Positions 36,546 to 46,109 of a stretch of DNA of 64,000 nt are shown piece by piece. The notes beneath the pieces were generated by a model, which was not told the origin of the DNA, searched no databases, and saw nothing but the letters and a program-made list of their open reading frames with translations. The DNA lies in the NCBI GenBank assembly GCA_030653365.1, contig JAURZL010000014.1, forward strand, positions 124,001 to 188,000, read 5' to 3'. A program made the translations under genes and the position numbers. Origin of the DNA: Anaerolineaceae bacterium. Lineage in GTDB: Bacteria; Chloroflexota; Anaerolineae; Anaerolineales; Anaerolineaceae. Each line of letters begins with the position of its first letter. Position 1 is the first letter of the stretch.

Positions 36546-37151
36546 TTGACCAGAACCAAACCAACTTTTCCCAAACCTGGCTGCCGGATCGCTGTGATTG
36601 GAGCCACCGGCAGTGGCAAAACCACTCTCACACAACAGCTGGGAGTTGCGCTCAACTTTAACGTTATCGAGTTGGATGCCTTACATTGGATGCCCGGTTG
36701 GACAGAAGCCCCCTGGGAGGAAATGCGTATACGCCTGGACGCTATGACCAGCCAGGATCGATGGATCACGGATGGCAATTACAGCCAGGTACGCGATCTG
36801 GTTTGGCCACGTGCTGATACGATTATTTGGCTGGATTATCCTTTAATGGTGGTGTTTGTTCGTTTATTCATCCGCACAATTCAAAGGATCATTCTAAAAG
36901 TTGAATTGTGGAATGGGAATCGTGAACGCTTTAAAGACAACTTCTTCTCGCGAGACTCTCTGTTTCTCTGGTTGATCTCCACCCATCCCCAACACAAGAA
37001 AAAGTACCTGATCGCTTTTCAGGAACCGCAGCACGCGCATCTGCAGGTGATTCGCTTCAAACATCCACGTCAAACTGAGCTTTGGATAGAGTCGCTACAT
37101 GAATCTGTCATAAATCACCAGGATGGAAAAAAACTGGTAAAATTTTCATAG
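36546..37151 (+). CDS. P-loop kinase-like protein (adenylate kinase/FlaR-like)
   Basis: The 201-residue protein starts with a Walker A loop GATGSGKTT and has the DNA topology modulation (FlaR-like) or adenylate kinase-like pattern: LDALHWMPGW, WITDGNYSQVRDLVWPRADTIIWLDYPL, and a helix with RDSLFLWLISTHPQHKKKY. It is a small-molecule or nucleotide kinase of unknown target. The start is a TTG, supported by an AGGAG site eight bases upstream; the frame has no better start. It precedes xpt by 93 bases on the same strand. Confidence 0.75.
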   Translation: MTRTKPTFPKPGCRIAVIGATGSGKTTLTQQLGVALNFNVIELDALHWMPGWTEAPWEEMRIRLDAMTSQDRWITDGNYSQVRDLVWPRADTIIWLDYPLMVVFVRLFIRTIQRIILKVELWNGNRERFKDNFFSRDSLFLWLISTHPQHKKKYLIAFQEPQHAHLQVIRFKHPRQTELWIESLHESVINHQDGKKLVKFS

Positions 37152-37244
37152 CCTGTTTTTGTTCCAATCCCATCTGATACGATGTAAAATGAATTGAACT
37201 GGCCTTTTCGCTGAGTTTTTTGTTTTTAATATCAAGGAGTATAC

Positions 37245-37817
37245 ATGCAATTATTAAAAGATATGATTCTTCAAAAAGGGGCAAATCTGGGGGGTGGTAT
37301 TTTGAAAGTCGATGGTTTTATTAACCATCAGGTTGATCCGGTTTTGATGAATGCCTGCGGGCAGGAACTGGCAAAGCGCTTCGAAAATATTGGAGCCACA
37401 AAGGTGCTCACGGCAGAAATTTCCGGGATTGCCCCTGCTGTGATGGCTGCCTTATACCTAGGTATTCCGGTCGTTTATGCCCGCAAGACAAAACCGATTA
37501 CCATGCCGGATACGGTTTACCTGACCACTGCCCCTTCGCATACCAAAGGCCGTCTGGTGGAATTGATTGTCTCTCCCGAGTACATCGCCCGCGGAGAAAA
37601 AGTGTTGATCATCGATGATTTCCTTGCCTCCGGAAACACGATCCAGGGTCTGGTTCGCTTGACAATGGCAGCTGGCGCAAAACTTGTTGGAATTGGAACC
37701 CTGGTTGAAAAAATCTTCGAGGGTGGCCGCCAAAAGCTCTCTGTATTAAAAATCCCGATCGAATCACTGGTTATCATAACCAACATGGATGACGGTAAAA
37801 TCGAATTTGCGGACTAA
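37245..37817 (+). CDS. xpt: Xanthine phosphoribosyltransferase
   Basis: The 190-residue protein has the Xpt pattern: MQLLKDMILQKGANLGGGILKVDGFINHQVDP at the start, TVYLTTAPSHT, and the PRPP loop VLIIDDFLASGNTIQGL. It converts xanthine plus PRPP to XMP in purine salvage. It is followed six bases later by guaA, so XMP made here feeds straight to GMP. An AAGGAG site precedes the ATG. No purine riboswitch was seen upstream. Confidence 0.92.
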   Translation: MQLLKDMILQKGANLGGGILKVDGFINHQVDPVLMNACGQELAKRFENIGATKVLTAEISGIAPAVMAALYLGIPVVYARKTKPITMPDTVYLTTAPSHTKGRLVELIVSPEYIARGEKVLIIDDFLASGNTIQGLVRLTMAAGAKLVGIGTLVEKIFEGGRQKLSVLKIPIESLVIITNMDDGKIEFAD

Positions 37818-37823
37818 AACAGC

Positions 37824-39380
37824 ATGAGTGACACGGTCATCGTCCTCGATTTTGGCTCACAATACAGCCAGTTGATCACACGGCGGGTACGTGAGGTGCA
37901 GGTTTACGCCGAGATGTTCCCCTGGGATGCTCCCCAGGAACAGGTCATGGCATTGCAACCCAAAGGTTTCATTCTCTCCGGTGGACCTAATTCCGCTTAT
38001 GATTTGGGTGCTCCGGATGTCCCTGAGTATGTGCTGGCATCCGGTCTACCCATCCTGGGCATTTGCTATGGGATGCAGGCTATCACGGTAGCCCTGGGAG
38101 GGAAAGTTGCTTCTTCTCAGGAGCGTGAATATGGCATGGCAGAGATTTCGGTTGTACAGACCAATCCGCTGATCGATGCTGGGGATTACCCAGTCTGGAT
38201 GTCGCATGGCGACCGTCTGGAAGCCCTCCCGCCCGGCTTTGTGAAGCTGGCAACCAGTCGTAACAGTCCTTATGCAGCCATGGGTGATCTACAGCGCCAT
38301 TATTACGGGGTGCAATTCCATCCGGAAGTGCGCCATACACCTATCGGCGTCGAGATGATCCGGCGTTTTACTGTCGAAATCTGCAAGGCATCCCCCAGCT
38401 GGACTGCCGCATCCATCATCGAACAGAGTGTTGAACGCATACGTGCGCAGGTAGGACAAGAACGCGTGCTGGTGGGCGTCAGTGGTGGCGTCGATTCGAG
38501 TGTCGCAGCTGCCCTGGTTCACCATGCCATCGGTGATCAGCTGGTGGCTGTTTTCGTCGATCACGGCCTCCTGCGCAAAAATGAACGTCAGCAGGTGGAG
38601 ATTGCCTTCAAAGCCAATCTGGGTGTAGAGATGCACACCGTGGATGCTATCAAGGAATTTATGGACGCCCTGGATGGGGTTACTGATCCCGAAGCCAAGC
38701 GTAGAGCTATTGGCACTACCTTTATTCGCGTGTTTGAACAAGCTGCGCTGAAGGTTGGCAAGCCGCGCTTCCTGGTTCAGGGTACCATCTATCCGGACGT
38801 GATCGAGTCCAGCGCACCCGATCGCAACAAGGGACACAAAATCAAATCACATCATAATGTCGGTGGTCTACCGGAGGATCTTTCCTTCGAGCTGGTTGAA
38901 CCGCTGCGTTATTTATTCAAAGACGAAGTGCGTGCGGTGGGTGAAGCGCTGGGTCTGCCGGTTGAACTGGTCTGGCGGCAGCCATTCCCGGGTCCCGGTC
39001 TGGCCGTTCGCTGCCTGGGAGAGATCAATATGGAGCGTCTGGCAACCCTGCGTGCTGCGGATGCCATCTTCACCGAAGAACTAACCAAAGCAGGATTACT
39101 CGGTAATCGCAAGAGTGTTGGCGAACCCGGTATCGCCCAGGCATTTGCTGTGCTGCTACCGGTGCGTTCTGTTGGCGTGATGGGAGATGCACGCACCTAC
39201 CAGGAAGCTATCGCCTTGCGCGCCGTCGCCACCGACGACTTCATGACCGCTGACTGGGCACGTCTGGATTATGATCTATTGGCGCGCGTTGCCAATCGGA
39301 TTGTGAATGAAGTCAGCGGGGTGAACCGGGTGGTCTACGACGTCACATCCAAACCGCCCGCGACGATTGAGTGGGAATAA
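37824..39380 (+). CDS. guaA: GMP synthase (glutamine-hydrolysing)
   Basis: The 518-residue protein has both GuaA halves. The amidotransferase begins [20 protein letters not shown], with catalytic Cys in GICYGMQ and the HPEVRHT triad. The ATP-pyrophosphatase has [14 protein letters not shown] near residue 215 and the C-terminal dimerisation domain ends [13 protein letters not shown]. It aminates XMP to GMP with ATP and glutamine. It is in an operon with xpt. The length is the standard one for the family. Confidence 0.97.
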   Translation: MSDTVIVLDFGSQYSQLITRRVREVQVYAEMFPWDAPQEQVMALQPKGFILSGGPNSAYDLGAPDVPEYVLASGLPILGICYGMQAITVALGGKVASSQEREYGMAEISVVQTNPLIDAGDYPVWMSHGDRLEALPPGFVKLATSRNSPYAAMGDLQRHYYGVQFHPEVRHTPIGVEMIRRFTVEICKASPSWTAASIIEQSVERIRAQVGQERVLVGVSGGVDSSVAAALVHHAIGDQLVAVFVDHGLLRKNERQQVEIAFKANLGVEMHTVDAIKEFMDALDGVTDPEAKRRAIGTTFIRVFEQAALKVGKPRFLVQGTIYPDVIESSAPDRNKGHKIKSHHNVGGLPEDLSFELVEPLRYLFKDEVRAVGEALGLPVELVWRQPFPGPGLAVRCLGEINMERLATLRAADAIFTEELTKAGLLGNRKSVGEPGIAQAFAVLLPVRSVGVMGDARTYQEAIALRAVATDDFMTADWARLDYDLLARVANRIVNEVSGVNRVVYDVTSKPPATIEWE

Positions 39381-39623
39381 TTTGATATGTGTGTGAGGGA
39401 ATGAATCACATCGGATCTCAGTCAAAGAAATTTTTCGCCAACTAACACAATAAAATCCCGCCAACTTCCACAATAAATCTATTTTAATTAATTGCTGGTT
39501 GTCAACCACCATGCACATAAAACTAAATTTGGATTATGATTGGCATAAAGAAGAACCTTAATCTATTAGCTTTTTTCAAAGCCAATACCAATCATCCAAA
39601 AACTTCATAGAAGAGGAATCAAA

Positions 39624-40049
39624 ATGAAGAAATCAAGCATAAAATTACTGACCGTTTTCTTATTGGTAACCATTTTAAGCGCTATCTCCCTTTCCGCCTG
39701 TACTGCCCCGGAATTGTCCGCAGACTATAACGAGGTGGAAGTCAAAACAGCAGCTGAAAATGTCGTTACATTACTGAATGCCCAGGACTCTGAAGGACTT
39801 CGCGCTTTGTTCACTGAACAAATGAATGTTGCCATCACCGACGATGTTTTCGTCCAGATCTACGCAGCCATCGAAGGAGGAGGCACATTTGATACGATTG
39901 AGAGTGTCAATGTAGTTGGATCCACCGACAAATCGACCGCTGAAGAATTCGCCACCTCTGTTGTCACTGTAAAATATGAAAACAAATCATTCACCTACAC
40001 AATCACTTTCAACAAACAAATGCAGCTCGCAGGTCTATATTACAAATAA
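39624..40049 (+). CDS. Small DUF3887-like lipoprotein
   Basis: The 141-residue protein has a lipoprotein signal (MKKSSIKLL..., lipobox ISLSAC near residue 26) followed by a single compact domain of about 100 residues that resembles DUF3887/SnoaL-like folds: ENVVTLLNAQDSEGLRALF, a middle segment FDTIESVNVVGS and YTITFNKQMQLAGLYYK. Such small exported domains have no known activity. Single gene with GAAGAGGAA site. Confidence 0.7.
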   Translation: MKKSSIKLLTVFLLVTILSAISLSACTAPELSADYNEVEVKTAAENVVTLLNAQDSEGLRALFTEQMNVAITDDVFVQIYAAIEGGGTFDTIESVNVVGSTDKSTAEEFATSVVTVKYENKSFTYTITFNKQMQLAGLYYK

Positions 40050-40088
40050 AATACAACATCAACACCATCCCACATTATCTGAACGGCC

Positions 40089-40131
40089 ACTTTATCTAAC
40101 CTTGTTAGGACTTAACATGTTTAGATAAAGT
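40089..40131. repeat. Inverted repeat after the lipoprotein gene
   Basis: An 11-bp perfect stem ACTTTATCTAA/TTAGATAAAGT with an inner GTTA...TAAC hairpin. No T-run follows, so it could stabilise mRNA or be a remnant of a palindromic element rather than a canonical terminator. Confidence 0.55.
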
Positions 40132-40250
40132 ATCTTGAAAGAGCAGAAAAGCTGTTTTTTTAGTAAACATATTTTAGGACAGCACAATAAAACCTGTCAA
40201 CTATCAGCTGTCGACTATAAACTATCTGCATTCCTGTTACAATTTATCCG

Positions 40251-40739
40251 ATGGACATCAGCCCGCTTATCACCAAAGACCTGCTCGAATTCCTCAAGGG
40301 TCATTACCAACTTAATTGGAACGGTCTGCATGGCTTCCAGCATTGGATACGGGTGCGGGAAAACGGTTTACGACTGGCTGTTCTAAACGGGGCCAACCTG
40401 AAGGTGGTCGAGTATTTCGCCTTCACGCATGATATTCAACGACACTCGGATGGTTTTGATCCGGGACATGGTGCGCGTGCCTGTAGATTCATTCGCTCAC
40501 ATCTGCTGGATTACCTGGATCTGTCAAACGACGAAATTAATCAACTTTGTATTGCCACGTCCGGACACACCAACGGTAAATGTCATCCCGATATTACCAT
40601 CAGCACCTGTTGGGATGCTGATCGCCTGGATTTGATGCGCGCTCGTATTCGCCCAAACCCGAAGCTACTGTGTACGCCTGAAGCCCGAGATCCCCACATT
40701 ATCGAATGGGCAATTCAGCGCAGTATTGCAACAAGTTGA
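40251..40739 (+). CDS. HD-like metal-dependent hydrolase
   Basis: The 162-residue protein has a cut-down HD-domain pattern: HGFQHWIRVRENGL, the HD pair in FAFTHDIQRHSDGFDPGHGARA, an ATSGHT helix, and CWDADRLDL with the final Asp. These suggest a phosphohydrolase acting on nucleotides or related substrates. No regulatory domain is attached. It lies alone between the lipoprotein gene and a dispersed repeat copy. Confidence 0.7.
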   Translation: MDISPLITKDLLEFLKGHYQLNWNGLHGFQHWIRVRENGLRLAVLNGANLKVVEYFAFTHDIQRHSDGFDPGHGARACRFIRSHLLDYLDLSNDEINQLCIATSGHTNGKCHPDITISTCWDADRLDLMRARIRPNPKLLCTPEARDPHIIEWAIQRSIATS

Positions 40740-40744
40740 AAAAA

Positions 40745-40848
40745 TGTCTGAACTGGGATTTTTATGATTTTTAGATACCCAAGGGTACAGGTTTGGACAT
40801 TGATTTTCTCATCATAGTCCATCATGTCAATCCCCTATAATCATAGTT
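40745..40848. repeat. Dispersed AATCATA-type repeat, copy 2
   Basis: Starts TGTCTGAACTGGGATTTTTA, contains ATTTTCTCATCATAGTCCA and ends TATAATCATAGTTT. Compare 32376-32563, with which it shares the order of words; the start and end words are roughly complementary. It sits just after the HD-like gene. Confidence 0.6.
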
Positions 40849-40947
40849 TAAAAATTAATGGGGCAGGTCGCGGACACTGCCCCTACCCCTACGAGTCATC
40901 TCTTAAATTCCTAACCACTACCCCCTAATAACTAACCCCTAGTATCC

Positions 40948-42708
40948 CTACAACGCTTCCAGTTGGTCAATTAATCCGCTCAAGACTTCAAATCCGCCCT
41001 GCCAGAAGGCTGCATCGTAAACATCGATGCCGGCTTCGGAAAGCACCTGCACAGGCGCCTTCGAGCCGCCCGTTGCAAGGATCTTTGTGTAGCGCGGGAC
41101 AAAGCTTTCGCCTTCATTCTTGTATTGTTGATAAAGCGAGAGCACAAGCAGTTGTCCGAATGTATAGGCATATACATAGAAGGGCACATCATATATGTGC
41201 GGGATCGAGACCCATTCCCAACGGAACTCATCACTGACTTCTACCGCATCGCCAAATTGTTCTTTGAGATTCGCCAGGTAAGCATCCGCTAACTCGTCCA
41301 CTGAAGCTCCCTTCTGAATCATATCGTGTGCCTGGCGCTCAAACATCGCAAAGTATGCCTGGCGCATGATGGTGGCATAAGCGCCATCTACCTGTCCAAA
41401 CAGGATGTCACGGCGCACATTTTCATCCGGTTCATTCTTGAGGAGGTGATCCACCAACACCATTTCCCCAAACGTGGACGCTGTTTCTGCCAATGGTAGA
41501 TTGGAATGGAAAGTGAAAATAGTATGATCTGCAGCCAGCATGCCATGAACAGCGTGGCCTAATTCATGTGCCATCGTTGAAACATCATCTGCCTTGCCCT
41601 GATAATTGAGCATTACCCAAGGAGTCAGGTCGGGGCCGGAAGGCCAGCAGAATGCACCACCACGTTTGCCTTTTCTCACTTCGCTGTCAAGGTGATTCTG
41701 GGTGAAAACACGTTCAGCCATTTCTGCAAAGCGTGGATCAAAGGCTTCAAATGCATCCAATACCAGTTTTGTGCCGGTTGCAAATGGGTAGGTCTTGTCG
41801 GATTTCACTACTGGCGCATACACATCATAGCGGCGCAATCGGTCCATACCGATCAGCCTGGCTTTGAGCTGGAAGAAGCGTTGGAAAATCCCGGCATTCT
41901 TTCTACAAACATCCAGTAACGTGTCCACGACAGCGTCAGGGATATCATTAATCAGGTTGCGGGCGGCGATTGGGGATGTATGCTTTCTTAAGCTCACCTG
42001 CTCATTTCGCCAATCCCGTACCAGCGTCTGATATATCTGCCCGAGAATGGAACTATCATCACCATAGACTTTGTACAGCTCCTGATAGGCTTTGGCGCGG
42101 ATTTCCGGATCGGATTCACGCACGTACATCATCAGCTCGCCCCGGGTCAGTTCTTTAACTTCGCCATCAATTTCCAACTTGTAAACATAACGGTTGGTCA
42201 GTGAGGAATAAACTATCTGTAAAGCACTCTGTCCGGTAACATTCTTGATATTGATAATCTTTTCTTCGGCTTCGCTGAGGGTATGTGGGATAAACAGGCG
42301 AATTGCTTCCAACCAATACGCATAATCACCACTACCAGCGATCAATCCTTTCGCTTTTCCTTCCGGCAGTGCCTTAAACCACAAATTAAAGAACAGGGTG
42401 CGGTTGGTCAATTCTGCCACAAATTGTTCCACTTTCGCCATTAGGTTCTGCGAGATCTGATTCTGGGTATCTTCCGAGAAATATAATCCCGCAAATGTAT
42501 AAATCTTTTGACCTATCACCGTGTTCGTATCTAGTTCCTTCACAATGGAAAGAAAAGTCTCCAAAGTGATATCGTCAGTCAATTCCGGACGGCGTTTTTC
42601 GAGTGTTTCCACCTGTTTTTCAAGCTCGGTGAAAGCAGATTCAAGTTCAGTGGATTTTGGACCTGGGAATAGATCTTCCAGACTCCAACGAGTTTGTTGA
42701 TAATTCAT
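40948..42708 (-). CDS. pepF: Oligoendopeptidase F (M3 family)
   Basis: The 586-residue cytoplasmic zinc peptidase has the HExxH motif as HELGHAVHG near residue 385, with the third ligand Glu in PLAETASTFGEMVL. It also has the typical start SLEDLFPG and YVYAYTFGQLLVLSLY near the C-terminus. It cuts oligopeptides. Its start codon overlaps the stop of the methyltransferase gene (ATGA), so the two form an operon, though no functional link is obvious. Confidence 0.93.
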   Translation of the reverse strand: MNYQQTRWSLEDLFPGPKSTELESAFTELEKQVETLEKRRPELTDDITLETFLSIVKELDTNTVIGQKIYTFAGLYFSEDTQNQISQNLMAKVEQFVAELTNRTLFFNLWFKALPEGKAKGLIAGSGDYAYWLEAIRLFIPHTLSEAEEKIINIKNVTGQSALQIVYSSLTNRYVYKLEIDGEVKELTRGELMMYVRESDPEIRAKAYQELYKVYGDDSSILGQIYQTLVRDWRNEQVSLRKHTSPIAARNLINDIPDAVVDTLLDVCRKNAGIFQRFFQLKARLIGMDRLRRYDVYAPVVKSDKTYPFATGTKLVLDAFEAFDPRFAEMAERVFTQNHLDSEVRKGKRGGAFCWPSGPDLTPWVMLNYQGKADDVSTMAHELGHAVHGMLAADHTIFTFHSNLPLAETASTFGEMVLVDHLLKNEPDENVRRDILFGQVDGAYATIMRQAYFAMFERQAHDMIQKGASVDELADAYLANLKEQFGDAVEVSDEFRWEWVSIPHIYDVPFYVYAYTFGQLLVLSLYQQYKNEGESFVPRYTKILATGGSKAPVQVLSEAGIDVYDAAFWQGGFEVLSGLIDQLEAL

Positions 42709-43811
42709 GATTCAAGATCTCCTTTTTCTGATAAATATTCACGTAATTTTTGTCTCAAGCGATCTATCGGATAACGCTTGCCTTTTACTTGATCCAGATA
42801 GAACCAGGCCGTCCAGCCATTGACCGGACCAGACTTGATTTGCCGTCCTAATTGGTGAATGGATCCACGTTTGCCATCCATCATCAGTGACCCATCTGCC
42901 ATCACCTGCGCTGCTAATGCACTATTTTCACCAAAATATAGCGTCGTGCCTGGCAGTAAAAAGCCGTTTTCGATCAATTCACCAAATGGCAATCGGGGTT
43001 CCCGGCGTGGGTTGATTTGTGAAAGCAAAAAATCCTCGCCCAGGGGTGTCACGCCAGTGATGCGTTCTTTTGCCAAGCGCACATAAGTTTCATCACGATC
43101 AATACCGATGAATCGCCGCCGCAACAAACGGGCAGCTGCCCCAGTGGTACCACTGCCAAAAAAGGGATCAAGCACCAGATCGCCTTCATTGGTACACACC
43201 TGCAGGACGCGGTATAAAAGTGCTAATGGTTTTTGGGTGGAATGCGCTCGCGAGCCATTTTCCTTTAACCGTTCCTTACCACTACAGCGTGCAAAGTACC
43301 AGTCACTGCGCATTTGCAGGTCATCGTTCATCATCTTCAAGTTATGATGATTAAATGTGTAGGTTGTCCCGCGCTGTTTTTGCGCCCATATCAGGGTTTC
43401 GTGGGCATTGGTCAGGCGCACGCCGCGGAAATTTGGCATCGGGTTCGATTTTATCCAGACCACATCGTTCAGGATCCAGAAATCCAGATTTTGCAGAATT
43501 GTGCCTACCCGATAAATGTTATGATAGCTGCCAATTACCCAAAGAGTCCCGCTCGGCTTCAACACACGTTGACAGGCACTCAGCCAATCCTTCGTAAATT
43601 GATCATAGGTTTCAAAATCATCAAATTTATCCCACGCATCATTGACCGCTTCGACATGGGATAGATCGGGGCGATACAGTTGTTGTCTCAGCTGCAAATT
43701 GTAAGGCGGATCAGCGAAGATCATATCCACTGAGTCTGGCTCCATCTGGCGCATAATCTCCACGCAATCACCCAGAATGATCTGGTCTTCTTCTTTTTCG
43801 GCTTGATTCAT
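42705..43811 (-). CDS. CcrM-like orphan DNA adenine methyltransferase with RAMA domain
   Basis: A 368-residue beta-class N6-adenine methyltransferase: motif IV DPPY at residues 34-37 comes before FGSGTTGAAA near 220. Segments VNDAWDKFDDFETYDQFTKDWL, VIGSYHNIYRVG and SNPMPNFRGVRLTNAHETLIWA closely match alphaproteobacterial CcrM, as does the C-terminal RAMA-type domain (about 285-365; RLPFGELIENGFLLPG and GSIHQLG). CcrM methylates GANTC. No restriction enzyme adjoins it. The ATG at 43811 follows AAAGGAT; an upstream ATG at 43868 lacks a ribosome-binding site. Confidence 0.9.
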   Translation of the reverse strand: MNQAEKEEDQIILGDCVEIMRQMEPDSVDMIFADPPYNLQLRQQLYRPDLSHVEAVNDAWDKFDDFETYDQFTKDWLSACQRVLKPSGTLWVIGSYHNIYRVGTILQNLDFWILNDVVWIKSNPMPNFRGVRLTNAHETLIWAQKQRGTTYTFNHHNLKMMNDDLQMRSDWYFARCSGKERLKENGSRAHSTQKPLALLYRVLQVCTNEGDLVLDPFFGSGTTGAAARLLRRRFIGIDRDETYVRLAKERITGVTPLGEDFLLSQINPRREPRLPFGELIENGFLLPGTTLYFGENSALAAQVMADGSLMMDGKRGSIHQLGRQIKSGPVNGWTAWFYLDQVKGKRYPIDRLRQKLREYLSEKGDLES

Positions 43812-44117
43812 ATCCTTTATTGTACTTGAAAAAACATTCAAAACCTGAATTCTGGCCACAAAAACCATTCTGATGTAGTGTTGGTAGGAAATAGTTTTTA
43901 GGCGTAAATGAAAAAGGGAATTCCTGTTAAGAATCTTCCAAATGGATTGCTATTTTATTATAAATTTCTTTTTTGTAGGTTGACTTTAATCGAATACTAC
44001 CTAAAATTGTAAATATCATAGCATGTGAATTTGTTTTTTTTATTTGTTTTGCAATAAAAACTTGCGATTGTCTGTCTTTCGGAAGTTTTGGATTTTTTAA
44101 ATCTTATTGGAGGAAAA
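43812..44117. other. Divergent 306-bp gap, no features resolved
   Basis: Between the CcrM-like and HtrA-like genes, which point away from each other. Quite AT-rich. It must contain both promoters but no clear box pair could be assigned. Confidence 0.4.
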
Positions 44118-45827
44118 GTGAAACGTAAAATATTAATTCCGATCTTATTGTTAATCATTCTTTCTTTAGCCTGTAATCTTTCAGCAAACAAAACGACACA
44201 AGAAACTGAAGAGCCAGTGCGTGTACCTGTTAAAGAAGAAGTCACAAGCCCAGCACCGGTAGTGGATCAACCTTCCATTTCTGGCGCAGCAAAAAATATT
44301 GACGAAGTGCGTCCTGCTGTGTTTCAGTTATTTGCCACCGGCACTTACAATGATATTGATCAAGGTCTGGTACTAAATGCCGAATGGGGCGGATCAGGGT
44401 TCTTCATCCACCCATCCGGAATTGGTGTTACCAATAACCATGTGGTCGCAGGTGCAGCCATTTTGAAGGCTTACGTAAATGGTGAAACAAACCCCCGCAA
44501 TGTGCGCGTCCTGGGAACCTCCGAATGTGCTGACCTTGCTGTTGTCCAGGTGGAAGGCAGCGACTTTGCTTATCTCGATTGGTACGAAGAAGAGGTAAAA
44601 ACCGGACTGGATGTCTATGCTGCTGGTTTCCCCTTGCTGGATCCGGAATACAACCTTACCAAGGGTATCATTTCCAAAGTCAACGCTGATGGGCAGACCT
44701 CATGGTCCTCCATGTCCTACATTTATGGACATGACGCCAAAATTAACCCTGGCAATTCTGGTGGACCACTGGTTACAAACGATGGTAAAGTAGTCGGGAT
44801 CAATTACATGACCCAGGCAACCTTTGACCAACAATTCGCCATTCCAGCAAGCCAGGCGATCCCGATTGTCAATCAATTGCGCGAAAGAAATAATGTTGCT
44901 TCTTTGGGAATGGATGGTACCGCGATTGTATTTGGACCTAACAGCGAATACCCCGGTATCTGGGTTTATTCCACCACCACCGGCGGGATTGCTGACAAAG
45001 CCGGCATCAAACCCGGTGACATCATTCATGAAGTTGAAGAAATTCTGGTTGCTACCGATGGTACCATGAAAGATTACTGCGATATCCTCAAGAGTCACGA
45101 CCTGGATGACGAACTTAAAGTCTTTGTGTACCGCTGGGAAACGGATGAACTCCTCGAAGGTTCTTTGAATGGTGAAAAATTAGCCTATTGGGGTTCTGCC
45201 GGTTTATCTGGTGAAGCAGAAACGTGGGTGGAAGAAGAAGGGGAAACTACTTATACCGAGAATGAACCCTACCGTACAGAAGAATTTGATGGTGATATCA
45301 GCTGGTGGTCATGGTTCACTACCAATGGTGATGAAGATCAGCTCGATATCTATCAGGACAACGGAAGAATCATATTTGAAATGTACGATACCAACATCTG
45401 GGCATATTTAACCTATGATGAATATTATTATGATGATGTCGAGGTGCATACACTGGTTGAAAATCGCGGTATGAATACCAATAGCGTCAGTTTGATGTGT
45501 CGCTATGATGAAAATCTGGGATGGTATGAGTTTAATATCGGCAGTGATGGTTTATACAATATTCTGCGCTATGATGGATCACTCAGTAATGGTAGTTATA
45601 CACTGATTGCCAGCGGCGGTTCTAACCAGATCCGAACCGGTAAAGAGTACAACGAATATGCCATCCGTTGTCAGGGTGATACAATGACACTCTGGATTAA
45701 CGGCAAACAAACCAACAGTGTTCGTGATCGCACATTAAAGGAAGGCTTGATCGGTATTTCCGCTTCTTCCTACGAGGTAACCCCGATCATTGTTGAATTT
45801 GAATACGTGGATATTTTTTATCCGTAA
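44118..45827 (+). CDS. HtrA-like trypsin lipoprotein with PDZ and C-terminal jelly-roll domain
   Basis: The 569-residue protein starts at GTG 44118, chosen for the TTGGAGGAAAA site directly upstream. A lipobox LSLAC (Cys19) follows. The trypsin domain has His near 107 in TNNHVV, Asp near 139 in CADLAVV and Ser near 214 in NPGNSGGPLV; a PDZ domain covers about 273-348. The last ~180 residues hold a beta-sandwich (concanavalin/DUF1080-like) with ISWWSWFTTNGDEDQ and CRYDENLGWYEFNIG. It probably monitors or degrades proteins outside the membrane. The extra C-terminal domain is not part of ordinary DegP. Confidence 0.88.
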   Translation: MKRKILIPILLLIILSLACNLSANKTTQETEEPVRVPVKEEVTSPAPVVDQPSISGAAKNIDEVRPAVFQLFATGTYNDIDQGLVLNAEWGGSGFFIHPSGIGVTNNHVVAGAAILKAYVNGETNPRNVRVLGTSECADLAVVQVEGSDFAYLDWYEEEVKTGLDVYAAGFPLLDPEYNLTKGIISKVNADGQTSWSSMSYIYGHDAKINPGNSGGPLVTNDGKVVGINYMTQATFDQQFAIPASQAIPIVNQLRERNNVASLGMDGTAIVFGPNSEYPGIWVYSTTTGGIADKAGIKPGDIIHEVEEILVATDGTMKDYCDILKSHDLDDELKVFVYRWETDELLEGSLNGEKLAYWGSAGLSGEAETWVEEEGETTYTENEPYRTEEFDGDISWWSWFTTNGDEDQLDIYQDNGRIIFEMYDTNIWAYLTYDEYYYDDVEVHTLVENRGMNTNSVSLMCRYDENLGWYEFNIGSDGLYNILRYDGSLSNGSYTLIASGGSNQIRTGKEYNEYAIRCQGDTMTLWINGKQTNSVRDRTLKEGLIGISASSYEVTPIIVEFEYVDIFYP

Positions 45828-45837
45828 ATAATTCATA

Positions 45838-46108
45838 AGTTCATAAGCTGTTAAGCTGTTAAGCTGTTAAGGAAAATTCTCCGGTGAATTGCACTTGAGG
45901 ATTAACCTAAAACGAAATTTATGGAATTTGTGTTGGCGATCTTTCGGGCAGAAGTGCATTGCACCTTGTAGTTAATTCCTAGGTGCAACGCACTTCTAGA
46001 CTTGTAATTACAAGTTGTTTGGTTCCATTCGGGGGTTACATGATTATCCCCAAGTGCAGCGCACCGTACTTTGCTCAACAACTCAACTAGCTTATCAGCT
46101 TAACAGCT
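45838..46108. mobile_element. Palindrome-rich intergenic element with terminal inverted repeats (MITE-like)
   Basis: The left end (45846-45865) and the right end (46089-46108) are inverted repeats identical at 19 of 20 positions, built on the word AGCTGTTAAGCT. Inside are a 17-bp hairpin (45950-45966 with 45981-45997, AGAAGTGC arm) and a 16-bp perfect palindrome (46000-46015, ACTTGTAATTACAAGT). The left end is also a tandem 8-bp repeat. There is no open frame. It fills the gap between two convergent genes. Confidence 0.5.
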
Positions 46109-46109
46109 A

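Noticed and set aside
37152-37244. Purine riboswitch upstream of xpt-guaA
   Set aside because: The 93-base gap is too short and holds none of the conserved loop sequences.
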